Shown here: piece after piece, positions 45,830 to 59,141 of the stretch | Position numbering within the stretch: the first letter of the stretch is position 1 | How the letters are laid out: each line of letters opens with the position of its first letter | NCBI RefSeq assembly: GCF_021155775.2 | Contig: NC_060235.2 | Coordinates: 8,789,193 to 8,853,192, forward strand | Reading direction: 5' to 3' | DNA from: Neodiprion pinetum | Lineage: Eukaryota > Arthropoda > Insecta > Hymenoptera > Diprionidae | DNA: 64,000 nt | The notes under the pieces: generated by a model | The model's database searches: none | The model's input: only the letters and a program-made list of their open reading frames with translations | What the model was told of the DNA's origin: nothing | Program-made: the position numbers and the translations under genes

Positions 45830-48800
45830 CCATCATACCCCCGGGTCTTTTCAACGATCAAGAGGGTTAATAATATGCTTAGGTACGACATACCTATACG
45901 TTTCATCACCGACCTTCAACGTCCCACATCGTGACCAGAAATCAAGTAAAGGTGACACGATCACGAAATCATTGAAAACGATACATGTTAACACTCAAAA
46001 ATATCAAAATTTACGACTCTACTATATTTTCGTTCCTGTAAACCTTTAGACCAAGTCACCGACCAAATAATACAGAGAAAAATATTGATATTCTGATTTT
46101 AACTCGAGATCCAATGGAGAACTATTCTCGACGGAATTATGTTAAATAACGAACATATTTTTGAATACTGGTAGGTATCACCGAAAACAAGGCTCTCGTT
46201 GTGTGTTTGATAAAGATTATAAATTTCACAACAAAATAATATCAGTACACTGAGTGGTACGAAAATATATTCAATCTTGAAACTGAAAAGTGAGGTTATG
46301 TTTGCGTGATTTGTGCACAATTTCAGCGACAGGGGATTACAACATTAATTCGCTGATTAGTTGAAACCATCATTACTATAAGAATCATTGGTAGCGTTAC
46401 TTACGTATTTTCACACTAATAAAATGCTTAGAATTTTATACAGAGAAATATTGTTGACTTGACTTGGTGTATATGTATTACAATTTTCATCTAACGATAT
46501 CGATTGAAGGTGACAAAGAACTTTTTATTACATATTTACAACCTCCCTATTTTTTCAATTTGTTCGATACTGCGATACTTTGTTGATTTTTAAGAATAGT
46601 GTTATCTTTCATGCGTCTTCTAACGCTGTACGAATTTAAGATTCAAATTATTAATCACATACGTATGTTGTGAGTTGAGAATAACGAATCAAAGAAATAA
46701 TAATAATAAAGTCCAATTTTGTAAAAAGTCCGTTCAGAAATTTTTGTAATCTATTAGCGATCGTTATTAGGCTACAATTTCATGCAGTGCGGCTGCCGAT
46801 CAAATTTGAAAAAATATATAAAAAATTAAAGAGTAAAAATTGCCGAGCAAGGTTGATCTACGTTGGACGTTATAATGAAACCAGACGATGCACAACGACT
46901 AACTAAACGGGTCATAAAAAGTCAAGAGAAGAAGTAAAATAATTTTCCACTGTTTAATATGAGAAATAATTTATTTCTATAGATCGCGATATTGCCAGAG
47001 TGAAATATATTTTGTAATTGTAATATTCGGCGCGTGAATTCGCCTCGAGGTACAAATAGAGGAAGCGAGATGCTATTTCGACGTGGTTGAATCCGTTTCG
47101 TGCGCAGGCAATTAAATGGTAATTTAAGGACGGATGAGGGCTGCAGACTCATCTCGCCGAGATTGTATTCCCCCATTGCAACCGAGCCCTGGAGCAGGAA
47201 TTCCTGGCTATTAGCACTCTGTGACAATTTATAATTACTATATAGGTATACCTTCATAATGGAGGTACACAACGAAAAAGGCGCGCCGCATAACAATTTT
47301 ATTAATTTTCATACTTCCAGTTGGTAAACATATTGTGTATGTTACTTCATGTTTTATAATCATTGTGATTATAACTAATTCATTCAATTATTGACAAAAT
47401 TGGTGTACATATTAAATAACTGGTTTTCGTAGATCTTCTAAATTCCGAGCAAATATTTAAAAATCAGATGGCATTCTTTCTTTGGTGTAATGTGTCATTA
47501 TGCCTAATTATAATCTCTGTAAACACGGAATAATATCATTAAGCTGCAGCCTTTCAATCCCTCGATCCAGGGCCGCGTTTAGATTTATTTAAAAAAATAG
47601 CCTCTTAAATAGGCAGAGCACACAAGAGTCCAACATGAAGCTCAAACGCAACCCTGTAAAAGCTCAATAAGTGAATAACCTAGGAAGGCTATCCAGGTCA
47701 TTCTCGGTGTATTACAAATCCTACTAGGATATATGAGCCTGCGGAAAAGAAGAAATTAGGTGCAAATCCCCAAAGTGTCGAGAAGTACCTGAATAGCAGC
47801 TTGCAACAATTGTAAGACGGGTCACGTCGTTCAGGCGCGAAACCGGTTATCTGAGGTTTGTACCCATCCTCAGTCCGGATAGACCTAGGCAAGGTTTTCT
47901 GCAGTTTGCCTGTCCCCTGTGCGAATAGAGGTGTTTCTGTTGAATGTCTTAAGACAACTACAGACGTATAACAACGGTCACCAACTCAACTCTCACTTAC
48001 CCCGTAAAAGCTATCCACTTATGGATACATACCCGAAAGGGTATGGAGGGACTGGTTGTGATTGTTGTTGTGATTATTATTATTATTACTATTAGGTATA
48101 CATAGGTATATATACACGTTCGTAATGCTTCAAGTGACAAGAATATAAGAAAGGCACGTATCGACATGTATTGATTATTCGGCGATTAATTATAGCTTGC
48201 ATGACTGGAAGGAACCCTGCACTATAAAACTGGGCCGGAAGATGAGCCAAAGTCGCGAATTGTAACAAATGAATAATTCAGAAATATATACGTCACGCCT
48301 ATACACAGAGTTAAATGTATCTTCAGTCAACGTCCACAAATATAAGGTATTTTTGATAAGCGCACATTCACACCATTAATTAATACATACACTCGAAAAA
48401 AACCTTCAAACATGAGTTTTTTTTTTTTATTCAACATTCTACTACAACTCACATGTAAAATTTGAGTCGCATTCAGAAATATCTTATATACTGCGAATGT
48501 ATGTACAATATTTAATAAGCAAAACTTCGTTAAAGATGTTGAACAATGCGATACATAACAATGCGGAAATTTTTATCTCCGTGATACACTCTATATAACA
48601 TCAAACTAATATCCAAACGTGACACAATCTTGTCTGGAAATTTCTCTTCAAGTGGAGGTCTAGTGAAGTGACTAACGGTCCACGCGAACACCATAATTTA
48701 TGTGTGGCTTCACTGTAGTGAAATTTTTGCACGGATACTTACCGTTTTTCCAAAGAAATCAATGCATCCAAATTTTTATACCCTACTTTATAGCAATGAA

Positions 48801-49873
48801 TTGAAAAATTGTCAAGTCCATTTTATTTCTGTTTAATCTAAAATTTACAAATTCCTCACAGTTTATGTATACAGTACGCAAATACCTATACATCCGCTTC
48901 TCATATGAGCTCTCCAACGTTATCTGCATACGTGCAAATTTGGTTTTACTTTGAAGCGTCTCATAACCAGTCGTGTATACTTATTTGGAAGCTCGAGCCC
49001 GATGAAATTGATTGCAGTATTGAAAAACGTACATCTCATATATGAACAAGTTTCACTTGCAATTAATGTGGGTCAGGTATTCAATTAAATACGTATGTGT
49101 AAACGAGACAAATTTGAATCATGTATTATTTTATCTGAGAATTGTTATAATTAAAGAACGAATTTACCGCACCGTTTGATAAACTTAATCTCAAAAAAGT
49201 AATCTGCTAAAGAGCTTAAACTCTCAGGTGATATGAGACTAACTGCAGTCACGTCAAAAATGTGACAAAATAGTCGTTTATGAAGAGCAATCAGGCTTAT
49301 TGTGAATCTTATTCTAAAAAACTCCCGGTGACTCTGTTTCTTTCTGATGTAAAATCAGTGTTTTAAAATTCCTTGTATGCCGCGAGCACTTTTTTAGTTA
49401 CCTAGATGTAACTATATTGGTTTCAGGATTGTTTTTAGAAATTTATCCTGAAGTTAAATCATGTCAATCGTAGAGAAATTACTAAATCTTTTGTTCTCGA
49501 TGCTTCGTGGGGGTAATGGCACTGCTCTACAGTTACCGACTCGCTAATGCGCTTACAATTTAAAGAGGATGGGATAGAATGGAGACTAAGGGCATGTTCC
49601 GTTTTCACTTCCAGTCCTGGCAGCACTGCAAGCACGTTCCTTTATACGGGCACGACAGAGTTGCCACTATTAAAGAAATTTGTTCAGATTTTAAGAATTT
49701 CGATCTGTCGCTAAGAAATAAGAAAAAGAAAAGTATCGTTAAGAAATTTTCAAAGTGGCAAAGAAAATGTCACGTATCTTAACAACTTTTGATATGTGAC
49801 TATCTTATCGCTCGGTATGCAGCATTTGATGGGACCACTGTTCCGTACAGATCTGTACAATATACGCTGGGAC
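45830..49873. other. non-coding
   Basis: No gene supported. 47550-48090 looks like a SINE or truncated LINE (see separate entry). Confidence 0.4.
47550..48090 (+). repeat. possible SINE or truncated non-LTR element
   Basis: A more GC-rich, non-coding block ends in a TTG/ATT microsatellite (TTGTTGTTGTGATTATTATTATT), a tail type seen on some LINE and SINE families. No second copy in the window to confirm it. Confidence 0.35.
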
Positions 49874-50414
49874 CTTAAGCCAACGCTCCATGTATGCGTT
49901 GAGTTCCGGCAAACGCATGCGGAAGGCGACTCCATGCACGCGGCAGACTTTAGCGCCACGCCGCATACGGAAATCGAAGATGCGTCGTAAAAATGTATAT
50001 AAACGATAGCTACATAACCTAAAAGAAAGGAATACTCTATCGCATAATTCCGATCGGTTTCTCACGCAATGAATTACAAGTTCATTCACGTCATCACAAT
50101 TATATTCCATAGTGGAATCTTTTGTTGATGTTATTGATGGTTTGTTTTCATAAACTGTTTTATACGACATAACCTACGCCGCGTTGACTATTATTCGAGC
50201 CATGATTTGAGCTTTGCCAGATTCCGAATGGCCCCGAAGGTTCTCGACTTTAGCCGAATGACGTGCGGTACTGCGGAAAAATTAAAATATTTTGATCTCA
50301 ACGCAGTGCGGTGCGGCATGCCGGAGGTTACCGCTGCCGGACTTGCGCCGGGCACCTGATTGGTCACCGCAGCATTTGCCGGAGCTCAACGCATACATGG
50401 AGTCTTAGCTTAAG
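49874..50414. mobile_element. 541 bp inverted-repeat element
   Basis: Ends CTTAAGC and GCTTAAG. Terminal inverted repeats of about 50 bp include CTCCATGTATGCGTTGAG and TCCGGCAAA (49885-49925 against 50365-50404). The internal sequence is unrelated between the halves. Surrounding bases (49770-49820 and 50440-50520) are similar to each other. Confidence 0.78.
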
Positions 50415-51385
50415 GGTGGAACTAATTTGGTGAATGCGACGGAATGTGTCACCGGAAATAGGGAGTAGCGCACGCTATTCAAATTTTTGATGTGTAACAT
50501 GTTAACGCTCGGTATATTTTATGAATTTAAATTTTTTTTAAATTTGCGCGTTCGCCAGGTTAGATGTTACACATCATTGGCGACTACAGTAAGACTCGCG
50601 CAATTTTTTTCTTCTTGTTTATGCACTTTTATATAATTATTTGTACATCTAGATTATATTGCACAGGACAAACGTATACATGGATGTACAACATACCATC
50701 CATGGGCATCAAATTTAATCACGAATTAGGTCCTGATACTTAAGAGATTTCGTGGGCCCGTACTGAGAAATTAGTATTCACAGAATGGCAACACTGGCGT
50801 CACAGTTCCCTGTGAAACTCTTAGGAACGTCATGAAATCTGCCCGCTAAATGACGTAAACGTACTGTAGTTACTCAGGAAGTAAGAGAGAAAGAGATGAA
50901 ACTCCGGAAAACAAAGTTGGCCCAGATTTCAGCGCAGAATTAGTAGTACTGATTTTCGACACTCGGTACCGCAGTGTTCTTTGGTCCTTCAAATGTTATG
51001 ATCATTGGGTGTTGACCAGGTTTTGTTGAGAGCTGATAACTAACTAAATGGCCGTACGCTAGCATCTACTATGTAAACGTTGTTTTGGTTTATATTCTTC
51101 CAAATCATCAACAATTTCGTTCTTAAAATACAGTCGAGACATCGGCGTACAGCCGGATGACTGTTAGACAAAAATACATATAGTTGTCGGTACACCGACC
51201 TGTTCAAAACGGGGTTATCATTGCCGGGTATCACAAGAAGACGATTAAAAGAAGGCTTATTAGCACCATCGGAACCACAGATGGGAACTATGCAACTCAC
51301 GAATCGCAAGCAAACATCAACAGAAATAAAATCCACTGTGAACCACTCGATCAACTCTCGGCTGCGCTTGTCGAGCAGCGTTTGG

Positions 51386-51516
51386 CTAGGTTCACGTAGG
51401 CGCGGCGGCGCAGAGCGCGGTCAGGCGGAAACCAATCAAAATGCTTAAAATCTAATAAACAATACATTTCAAGCATTTTTATTGGTTACCACTTAATCAC
51501 GCTCATGTGAACTTAG
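51386..51516. mobile_element. 131 bp MITE, family 1
   Basis: Ends CTAGGTTCAC and GTGAACTTAG, with internal AACCAATCAAAATGC paired to GCATTTTTATTGGTT. Same family as 52358-52500. Confidence 0.75.
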
Positions 51517-51873
51517 GTTTTTACTGCCACTGCTCCTGAAATATAGTAATACTGGAGCGCACAACGTGCACAAAAGACGTGTCGCCACTCTATGTCCATT
51601 ATCAGTAAGCCCACATGCAAAGATTGAACAAAAATATAAATATGCTCTTCCAGTGGCGAAAGAGAAATGGTGTCCTCCCCGGTCTAACTCTTTCTTTGCC
51701 GATCAAACACGAATATCTGTGAAAGACAGTATCCTCTCAATGTTCTATTATATATCTATTAAATATATATATTCATATCAATGATGCGTAAGCTTTGATA
51801 ATAGTCAAAGTAACTTACTTTAAGTAAGTGATACTCCACATGGTCGGTAAGGTCGGGTTATAGCAACCTCTAA

Positions 51874-52113
51874 GGGTTGCTATTTCATGAGCAGTAAAAA
51901 GCAGCAGCAGCAACAGTTTTCCCCTATCACTTCTGGCGCAAGTTTCTGCTGCTCGCAGTTCAGTTTCTCGAGCGACAAGCCACAAGATCACAAGAAGCCA
52001 CGACCTATTTCATGAGCAGCGCTGCTGCTGCGTAAAATTATCAGACTGATGCTAGTGAAAACTATTAAGTTACTAAACCACTGCTGCTTTTTACTACTCA
52101 TGAAATAGCACCC
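51874..52113. mobile_element. 240 bp MITE, family 2, TAA target duplication
   Basis: Inverted ends of about 36 bp (GGGTTGCTATTTCATGAG.. and CTCATGAAATAGCACCC) with CAGCAGCAG inside. Flanked by TAA at 51871-51873 and 52114-52116. Three-base TWA duplications are typical of PIF/Harbinger-type elements. Confidence 0.85.
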
Positions 52114-52116
52114 TAA

Positions 52117-52354
52117 GGCTGGGATTTCATGGGCAGCAAAAAGTAGATGCAGCAGCAGCAATTCACTGAAAGTTACTAGCACTTCCTGCGCAAGTTTTTG
52201 CTGCTTGAAGTTCATTCATCCGAACAGCATAGCAGCAAACGTAAGACATTGTATGAGCAGCGTTGCTAATGCGTCAAATCACCAAACAGATGCTAGTAAC
52301 ATTTAGTAAGTTACTAAACTGCTGCTGCCTTTTGCTGCCCATGAAATGCCAGCC
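52117..52354. mobile_element. 238 bp MITE, family 2, adjacent copy
   Basis: Second member of the same family: GGCTGGGATTTCATGGGC at the left and GCCCATGAAATGCCAGCC at the right. It starts immediately after the TAA that closes the first copy. Confidence 0.85.
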
Positions 52355-52357
52355 TTA

Positions 52358-52500
52358 AGCTGGGTTCACCTAGGCCCGGCGCTACAATTGAGGGGTAACC
52401 AATCAAACTGCCTAAAATATAGTGTTCACTAGATTTCATGTATTTCAATTGGTTAACGCTCAACCGCGCTCCGTGTCACCGCGCCTATGTAAACCCAGCT
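52358..52500. mobile_element. 143 bp MITE, family 1
   Basis: AGCTGGGTTCACCTAGGC and GCCTATGTAAACCCAGCT ends with an AACCAAT..ATTGGTTAA inner pair. It directly abuts the preceding MITE. Confidence 0.82.
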
Positions 52501-52511
52501 CCAAAAGACCT

Positions 52512-53140
52512 GGGGTATGTTCCGATATACACTGCGAGCACTGTAAGGTGTGACGTCAATTTAGGCCATGTTCGAAAATTGACTGACAGTACTGTCAGCA
52601 ATCTTTCATCTCTTTTGCGTTTCCAAGTTCGTGAATAGCTCCGACTCTGTCCTAAGCGATTTTCAGTACCGTCAGTCAATTTACGACACGGCCTTAGTAT
52701 ACTGCGAAGCCGTTCCTTTATAGTTAGCTATACTGGTTACTGTTTAAAACGGAACGCAGTACAGTATACTGTGATCGACATTTTTTGGCGTTACTTTCAT
52801 TTCATACACAATATTTGTTTCACACTGCAAAAACACAATTTCTTCAAATTTTCCCTTTTTGTTTTTAACGGCCGATATTTTTAAATGACAATATTTAATA
52901 ATAATAATTATCAATAGTAGAAGCTGTTAAATTTCTGAACGCTGTGGATCACGTGATCAAAGCACTGAGAGCACCTTATCTCGAAAACACCAGTGTTCAC
53001 AGTAGAAAAATGGCGACAATTTATGACGTCATATATTTCCCTAGGATACTGCGACTGTAAACTGTCAGTCTATAACGGAACGAATTTATCCCCAGTAAGA
53101 GCACTGAACAGTGCTCGCAGTGTATATCGAAACATACCCC
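52512..53140. mobile_element. 629 bp element with 33 bp near-perfect TIRs
   Basis: Left repeat 52512-52544 and right repeat 53108-53140 (start GGGGTATGTT) differ at one position. The interior has no long ORF and carries a nested MITE. No clear target duplication was identified. Confidence 0.85.
52564..52693. mobile_element. 130 bp MITE nested in the 629 bp element, TTA duplication
   Basis: GGCCATGTTCGAAAATTGAC at the left and a near-complement ending ACGACACGGCC at the right. Flanked by TTA at 52561-52563 and 52694-52696, a PIF/Harbinger-like duplication. Confidence 0.82.
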
Positions 53141-54878
53141 TGGTCCCTTCATTTTTCAACACTGATCTCTTTTTCAATCATTTTCATTTGACCCAGAGGT
53201 AAGGAAATGTCATGAATTCTACGAACTCCCAATAGTTTCGTACAATCCATGCTCTTTCTTCATTTACGCATTAAATGAAAATGTATTGGGGTGTTCTTAT
53301 TCAGAATAGTGTATAGAATGGGGTGGTTAATCCCTTTCTTGTGTTTGAGATACGTGGACTTCGATATTTGGAGATCAACGTCGAAATCGACCAGGATACC
53401 CTGTTTCTCATTTTCTCGTTAAATGACTCGTAGATCACAGCATTGAAGTTTACTAAAAACAGCCAGTCAGCTACGAATAGTCTTCTAAAGCAACTAAAAG
53501 GGCACAACTAGTGCGAGGGTAATGGCAGTGCCCTACACTTACCAATTCGCTTATGGGACTTACCCGAGCTCATGAACGTCCGTTAAACCGGACGTTCTTG
53601 AATTCGAGGATTACAATGTTATTTGGGTCGGTAACTGTAAGAACTTTCTGTACTTAAGTATTCCCTTAGCATCCTTCGCCTAGTTGCTTCGAGCTATGCT
53701 CCAGTTCAAAATACTCCATTCAGCTGACTGTCCTTAGCAGTCTTCAGCAACAATCTTCAGTCAACGATTACGGTGAAACAAATTGAAACATGTGACTACG
53801 TATATATTTAAAATGATTAACTATATTTCTCACCCCGTGGTGACATATATGTTATAGCTGCAGCAGCAAATTTTTACTTATTAATTTATTTGAATTTCAG
53901 GTTACAAATTAACGATATGATACAAAAATAATAATATCATTATAGTAAATAACAATATAATTTGAGAAATATTTAGAAATCACTTTGCCGAGGTTCATCG
54001 TGCTATAATTTGAATCAGAAATTATACGACAAACGGCAAAAGTCTTCGTAATCCGGATCTTTTTCCACTTAATCGTAACCTTTTCCATTTTGAGCAGCTA
54101 TTACTTTGTTCAGCAGATTTGTACAGTTCATATTACTTGGTCAGATGGCGAGCGCGGGCATGTGTCGAATTTCAAAAATAGTTAAACTGCTTCCATGTGT
54201 ATGTGCCGCGTGATTACATACACCTTTAAAACCAGCACTAAGCGCTAGGGGGTAAGGTTAGCTGTTCTTCGATTCGTTTTAGCATACACCGCTGCTGTAC
54301 ATACCTATACTATAACTGCATTATACGAAGAAAATCGGTGTCGTAAGTTGTTGGGAGTCGTGAAGTAAAGTACGAAATCACGAAATCTCGCCACCACATC
54401 CGCCCACAGATTATCCATACATACATATACATCTTTAAAAGGATAGAGTTAATTCGCCGTCGTCTCATTGGCTGAATGGGTAGAACGGAAAATAATTATT
54501 TTTACTGAATTGGGCGTGTAAGCTTCTCCAGTCTTCGCTAATGACAACGAATTAATCGTTACTATAAGTTGTCTGTTTGTATACTATCTACTAGGTAAGT
54601 AACCCAATATCTATATACCGCTTATAGGTATAACCTGTAGTGTACAAACATATTTGTAAGCCAGATATTTTTCGTGGATTACGTAGTTTCACAAATATTT
54701 CTTTGAATACGCAAATCGCGATTGTTGCTAGATAATAAGAATGGCAGTGTACGTTTATGTAAAACGACTGGGTGGGACACGTACCGCAGTGTATAATACG
54801 TATAATGTGAGATCATGTGCGAGAAGTAAAAATCGTCTGAGCAGTTTTGTGTATCCGTGAATCCCGTTCTAATTGCAG
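53141..54878. other. non-coding
   Basis: A ~50 base block at about 53515-53560 (GGTAATGGCA..CCCTACA) resembles 49510-49555. No gene supported; the region may include the promoter of the genes to the right. Confidence 0.4.
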
Positions 54879-55004
54879 AAACAACGAAGAGGCGAATATA
54901 ACGAGTGTCAGGGTGCTGGAGCCAAATTCTCCAGTCCCACCTCAGTTTCTAATCCATATATTATCTTCTTCTTTCAAGTATCACACCAAACAAATTATGC
55001 CAGG
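54879..55004 (+). other. possible non-coding 5' exon
   Basis: Bounded by an acceptor-like TCTAATTGCAG and a consensus donor CAGG|gtaagc, more GC-rich than its surroundings, about 1.2-1.7 kb upstream of stck. It could be a 5' UTR exon of stck; unproven. Confidence 0.3.
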
Positions 55005-56218
55005 GTAAGCAATGCTGTGTTGCCTATTTTTAGCATTGACTTCATCCAATTTCATAGACTTAACATAAACTAAACCTTATCACATCCAGTTTAATTACAT
55101 ATATATCGCTTAAATCAATTTAAAAAATGAATTACACATCAAGTGAACACGCCTTATTCACATTTTGTAGTAACTTTTCATAAATCCCTAATAAAATTGC
55201 TTCATGACATGTTGAATCCACCCAAATGTTTCGTAACATTTTTTACTCCGATATCTCGGCATGGAATTTATGTATTATTCTGTACACTCCCATTCATTGT
55301 TGTATTAATAAAATTGTATGAACTTATTAATCTGTGCTACTTGAACATTTCAGTACACGATAGCTCCAGATATTAATTGATATATTTACATTTGCCGTGT
55401 CAGATGCAGTTCTGATTCATGTTACCAAAGTACCGATCCATTGATCCAGCTTGATCATGAATCCAAGTGGTCGTTAAAATCCGAAGTTCTCATAACAAAT
55501 GAATATATGTCAATGGAATATTTAACCGTTTGTTAATCATTTCGTAACCTTGGATAGCTTACAAAGTCTCATTTACTCCAGAGAAACTTATTTCATCGAA
55601 GGTTAATGGTATTTTATATTCAGAAGTATTATTTGACATTGTTCATGTGTTTTAAACTATGCGCATTTCATCACGATTGGGTATTCATATTGTTTTTATA
55701 ATAACATGTCAACTGTACAAACATATTTTAGAATTAAACAGAAACAACTTGATTTTTTAACCTTCGATACGCTTTACAATTTTACTGTTTGACGCCGAAT
55801 ATACTTTTCTGCTGTGTGATGTAACTCAATTCTATTGCATTACTCACATGATGATTATATTGAAGCCCGTTAGTCAGCTGTGCTTAATCAGCATTAATTA
55901 TTACACCGAGTGGCAAGTAGGTGTATAACTAAAACAGATTCTATTTGAGGAATAATATTTGGCACCTGTATTAGAAAAGCTGACGATCCACTTCTTATCT
56001 ACCCTGAAGTTTTATCTATTATATCAAACAGAGACGACTACGAGATAACATATCAATCCATACATACCCGAACAACTGAATCGTTCTTTGGTTAAGTAAA
56101 AAGAATGGTGTTTAATAAGGATGGAAAAGCTTGAATGCTAAATTGTGGTTTGATTAAAGTTTTTTTATTGTCAATTACGGAGTTTCGATGTGCTACATTG
56201 AATTTTTAAGACTTCAGA
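55005..56218. other. non-coding, AT-rich
   Basis: Nothing supported. Possibly intron or upstream region of the genes that follow. Confidence 0.4.
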
Positions 56219-56632
56219 ATGGCCCGAAACAGTGATACTCTTCCATTTCCTACGTCTATATCAATACAGTCATTAGATCACAGCAAATTATATAATAGGC
56301 GTGCACAATCCCGCGAAAATTTAGTTGAGAAAGAAATTACCAATGACTCGAACAGCAATCAATCTACTTTTGTATATGACTACGAAGAATTGGCTGAATG
56401 GAAGGGTTTTGATAAACCTCCTAAACTCCCGCCAAGGAATTTTAAAAATGCTTACTGTGACACTAATGACCTTAAAAAACAAACAACAAACAAGACAGGG
56501 TATATAGAAAAAGAATTATACTCATTAACTATTCTATTAACTGATTTTAATCGTCAACTTCATGCAATCACTGAATATTCTGTAACCAAATTCAGTGACA
56601 TCATTGGTCCATTAAACTTTGATACAGAATGA
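56219..56632 (+). CDS. uncharacterised 137-residue protein upstream of stck
   Basis: An intact ORF from ATG to TGA in otherwise stop-rich DNA. The peptide looks real: a Ser/Asn-rich start, an acidic/aromatic patch (YDYEELAEWKGFDKPPKLPP) containing a Pro-rich motif of the SH3-ligand type, and an amphipathic C-terminal region. An acceptor-like CTTCAG precedes the ATG, so it may begin an internal exon. It ends 70 bases before the stck start codon, with the stck acceptor between. It could be a small separate gene, an alternative first exon or an upstream cistron. I do not recognise a family. Confidence 0.5.
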   Translation: MARNSDTLPFPTSISIQSLDHSKLYNRRAQSRENLVEKEITNDSNSNQSTFVYDYEELAEWKGFDKPPKLPPRNFKNAYCDTNDLKKQTTNKTGYIEKELYSLTILLTDFNRQLHAITEYSVTKFSDIIGPLNFDTE

Positions 56633-56702
56633 TGTTATATGTCCAAGACAGCAAATTTCTCTCCATCATTAATATCATTCATTTTATTACAGAGTCACAG
56701 GG

Positions 56703-59141
56703 ATGTCTCTGGATGACATGTTCTGCTCCCGCTGTCGCGAGGGATTCGAGCCGCACGAGAAGATTGTCAATTCTCGCGGAGAATTGTGGCATCCGCAATG
56801 TTTTGTGTGAGTAACACTTTGGAATGGAATTGAAACTATAAAACCACCGGAATGTTTATCAATGGTTGAAGTTTTAGTCTCCAGCAAAGTTATGATAGAA
56901 TTATTTAAATTGAGAATTTTTCCAAACGATCAATTCACATATAATGATCACAAACTATTTTGATTCTTGATATAATATATACAGATTTTCCTTTTCACAG
57001 TTGTGCACAGTGCTTTCGGCCTTTTCCCGAGGGTATTTTCTATGAGTTTGAAGGAAGAAAGTATTGCGAACATGATTTTCATGTTCTATTCGCCCCTTGC
57101 TGTGGCAAGTGTGGTAAGTTGTATGCATAAGATTCATTATAAGGTTTTGTTATATGTCAGATATTTTCCGTTAGTTCGGCCACTTGTTCCTGGATCGTCA
57201 AGTCAAGAGTGATACGACTAACATTATTGAAAACAGTTCCTTGAGTTTCGTTCAGATAAACATTCAACTAGATCCATTCTAGAGGCAAATTCAATTTCAG
57301 GTGAATTTGTCATTGGAAGAGTAATCAAAGCCATGAATGCTAACTGGCATCCTGGCTGCTTCCGTTGTGAGGAGTGTAGCGGTGAATTAGCAGAGACTGG
57401 TTTCATGAAATGCCAAGGAAGAGCATTGTGTCATACCTGTAACGCTCGAATAAAAGCTGGGGCTCTTGGAAAGCATATCTGCCATCAATGCCAGTAAGTA
57501 TTTATTTTTTAGAATTTTCTTGTTATTCAGATAGTTTAAAAATAACTAGAATATGTATATTGTAGTATAATTTTCTACTAATCATTGACTAAATAATATT
57601 TCTATCTATAGTGGAATAATCGACGACAAACCGCTGCGTTTCCGTGGTGAAGTATATCATCCCTACCATTTCAACTGCACGGCTTGCGGGATTGAGTTGA
57701 ATGCTGATGCCAGAGAAGTTAGGTCCAGGCCTGGATTTGCGGCTAATGAGATGGTATTTTGGCATTGAATTTTTTTCTTTTCATACGTAAGCCACAGCTG
57801 AACAGCTGTGTTTCATATCGATACTCGTATGTTGTCACTACCCTATATTGACTGACAACAAAATAAAGCCCTTCAAAGTCGGCCTGACGCATGTCTCATT
57901 TGTTTTCATATTTTTTACATCAATTATAACATTAGAGCTATCTGCTGAGATAAATGCCTACTTTTAATTTCCTGATTTAAAGATGCTACAACATTAACAT
58001 ACCTGCTTGATATAAATGCATACATCATGTATTTTACAGAATGAACTATATTGTCTGAGATGTCACGACAAAATGGGAATACCGATCTGCGGAGCTTGCC
58101 GGCGTCCGATAGAAGAAAGAGTTGTCACTGCCTTGGGAAAACATTGGCACGTGGAACACTTTGTTTGTGCAAAGTGCGAGAAGCCATTCTTAGGTCATCG
58201 TCACTACGAGAAAAAGGGCCTTGCTTACTGTGAGACTCATTATCACCAGCTCTTTGGAAACCTATGTTTTGTTTGCAACCAAGTAATTGCTGGAGATGGT
58301 AAGTTTTTTTTGTTTTTTTACAACTTGGTAAAGATTTCGAATATCATACAGTGGTCACTTTGATTCTTTGATTACTCCTAAGTCGTTTCCTTATTTATTG
58401 ACCCAATCTTTCTTTTATTGGGTTACTTCAGCATGAGTGCCTATCGTTTATAACATTTAGTAGATAGCACCTTGTTCTAATTTCCAGTAAAATTTTCAAC
58501 TAGTCTGCAGTGGATACTTTCCAATAATTACCAGCAATTAAATTTTTGCCAATCAAATACTAGAAAAGTATTAGACAATTGAATTTCACTTACAATTCGT
58601 TGCAAAATAGTAGAATAATTACTATCAAACTTTGTCTTCTTGCAAATTAGTGAAAGCACTTTTTCTTATTGCAAATTACGAGAGTCTAGTACTATATTAT
58701 TATACCTAAATAACAAATTGAACCATAACTTTACGAGGAGTATTATTCGAATAAATGTCACAATAATTTATATTTATGTTAATCTTCTGATTAGTAAATT
58801 GCTGCAGTTTACTTTCATCATAGTTTAATAAAATTCGCAGCAACAGAATTACATTTATAATTCGACAAGCCTCATATGTTTATAATTAAAATTAAGTTGT
58901 AAGTTTTTTACAAATCATTCTTTATTCCATTTTATTTGCAGTTTTTACGGCATTAAACAAAGCATGGTGCGTACATCATTTTGCTTGCGCATTTTGTGAC
59001 CAAAAGATGAACCAAAAGACAAAATTCTTCGAATTTGACTTAAAACCCGCTTGCAAGAAATGCTACGAGAAATTTCCCCAGGAATTGAAAAGGCGTATGC
59101 GTCGTATGTACGATTTAAATCCAAAAAAAATACCTGCCTAA
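56703..59141 (+). CDS. stck: PINCH / steamer duck, LIM-domain adaptor of focal adhesions
   Basis: Six coding exons: 56703-56806, 57001-57113, 57301-57493, 57612-57753, 58040-58298 and 58942-59141. They total 1011 bases and 336 residues, the family's normal size. All junctions are GT-AG and in phase. The product is five tandem LIM domains (about residues 8-62, 69-122, 131-190, 198-250 and 258-315), each with the eight Cys/His/Asp zinc ligands; typical blocks are HWHVEHFVCAKCEKPFLGHR and GLAYCETHYHQLFGN. The insect-type RSRPG insertion is present in LIM3. By family knowledge PINCH binds integrin-linked kinase through LIM1 and joins the ILK-parvin complex at integrin adhesions. The start MSLDDM matches the insect form. 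An AATAAA signal follows near 59149. The upstream acceptor at 56692 implies a 5' UTR exon. Confidence 0.95.
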
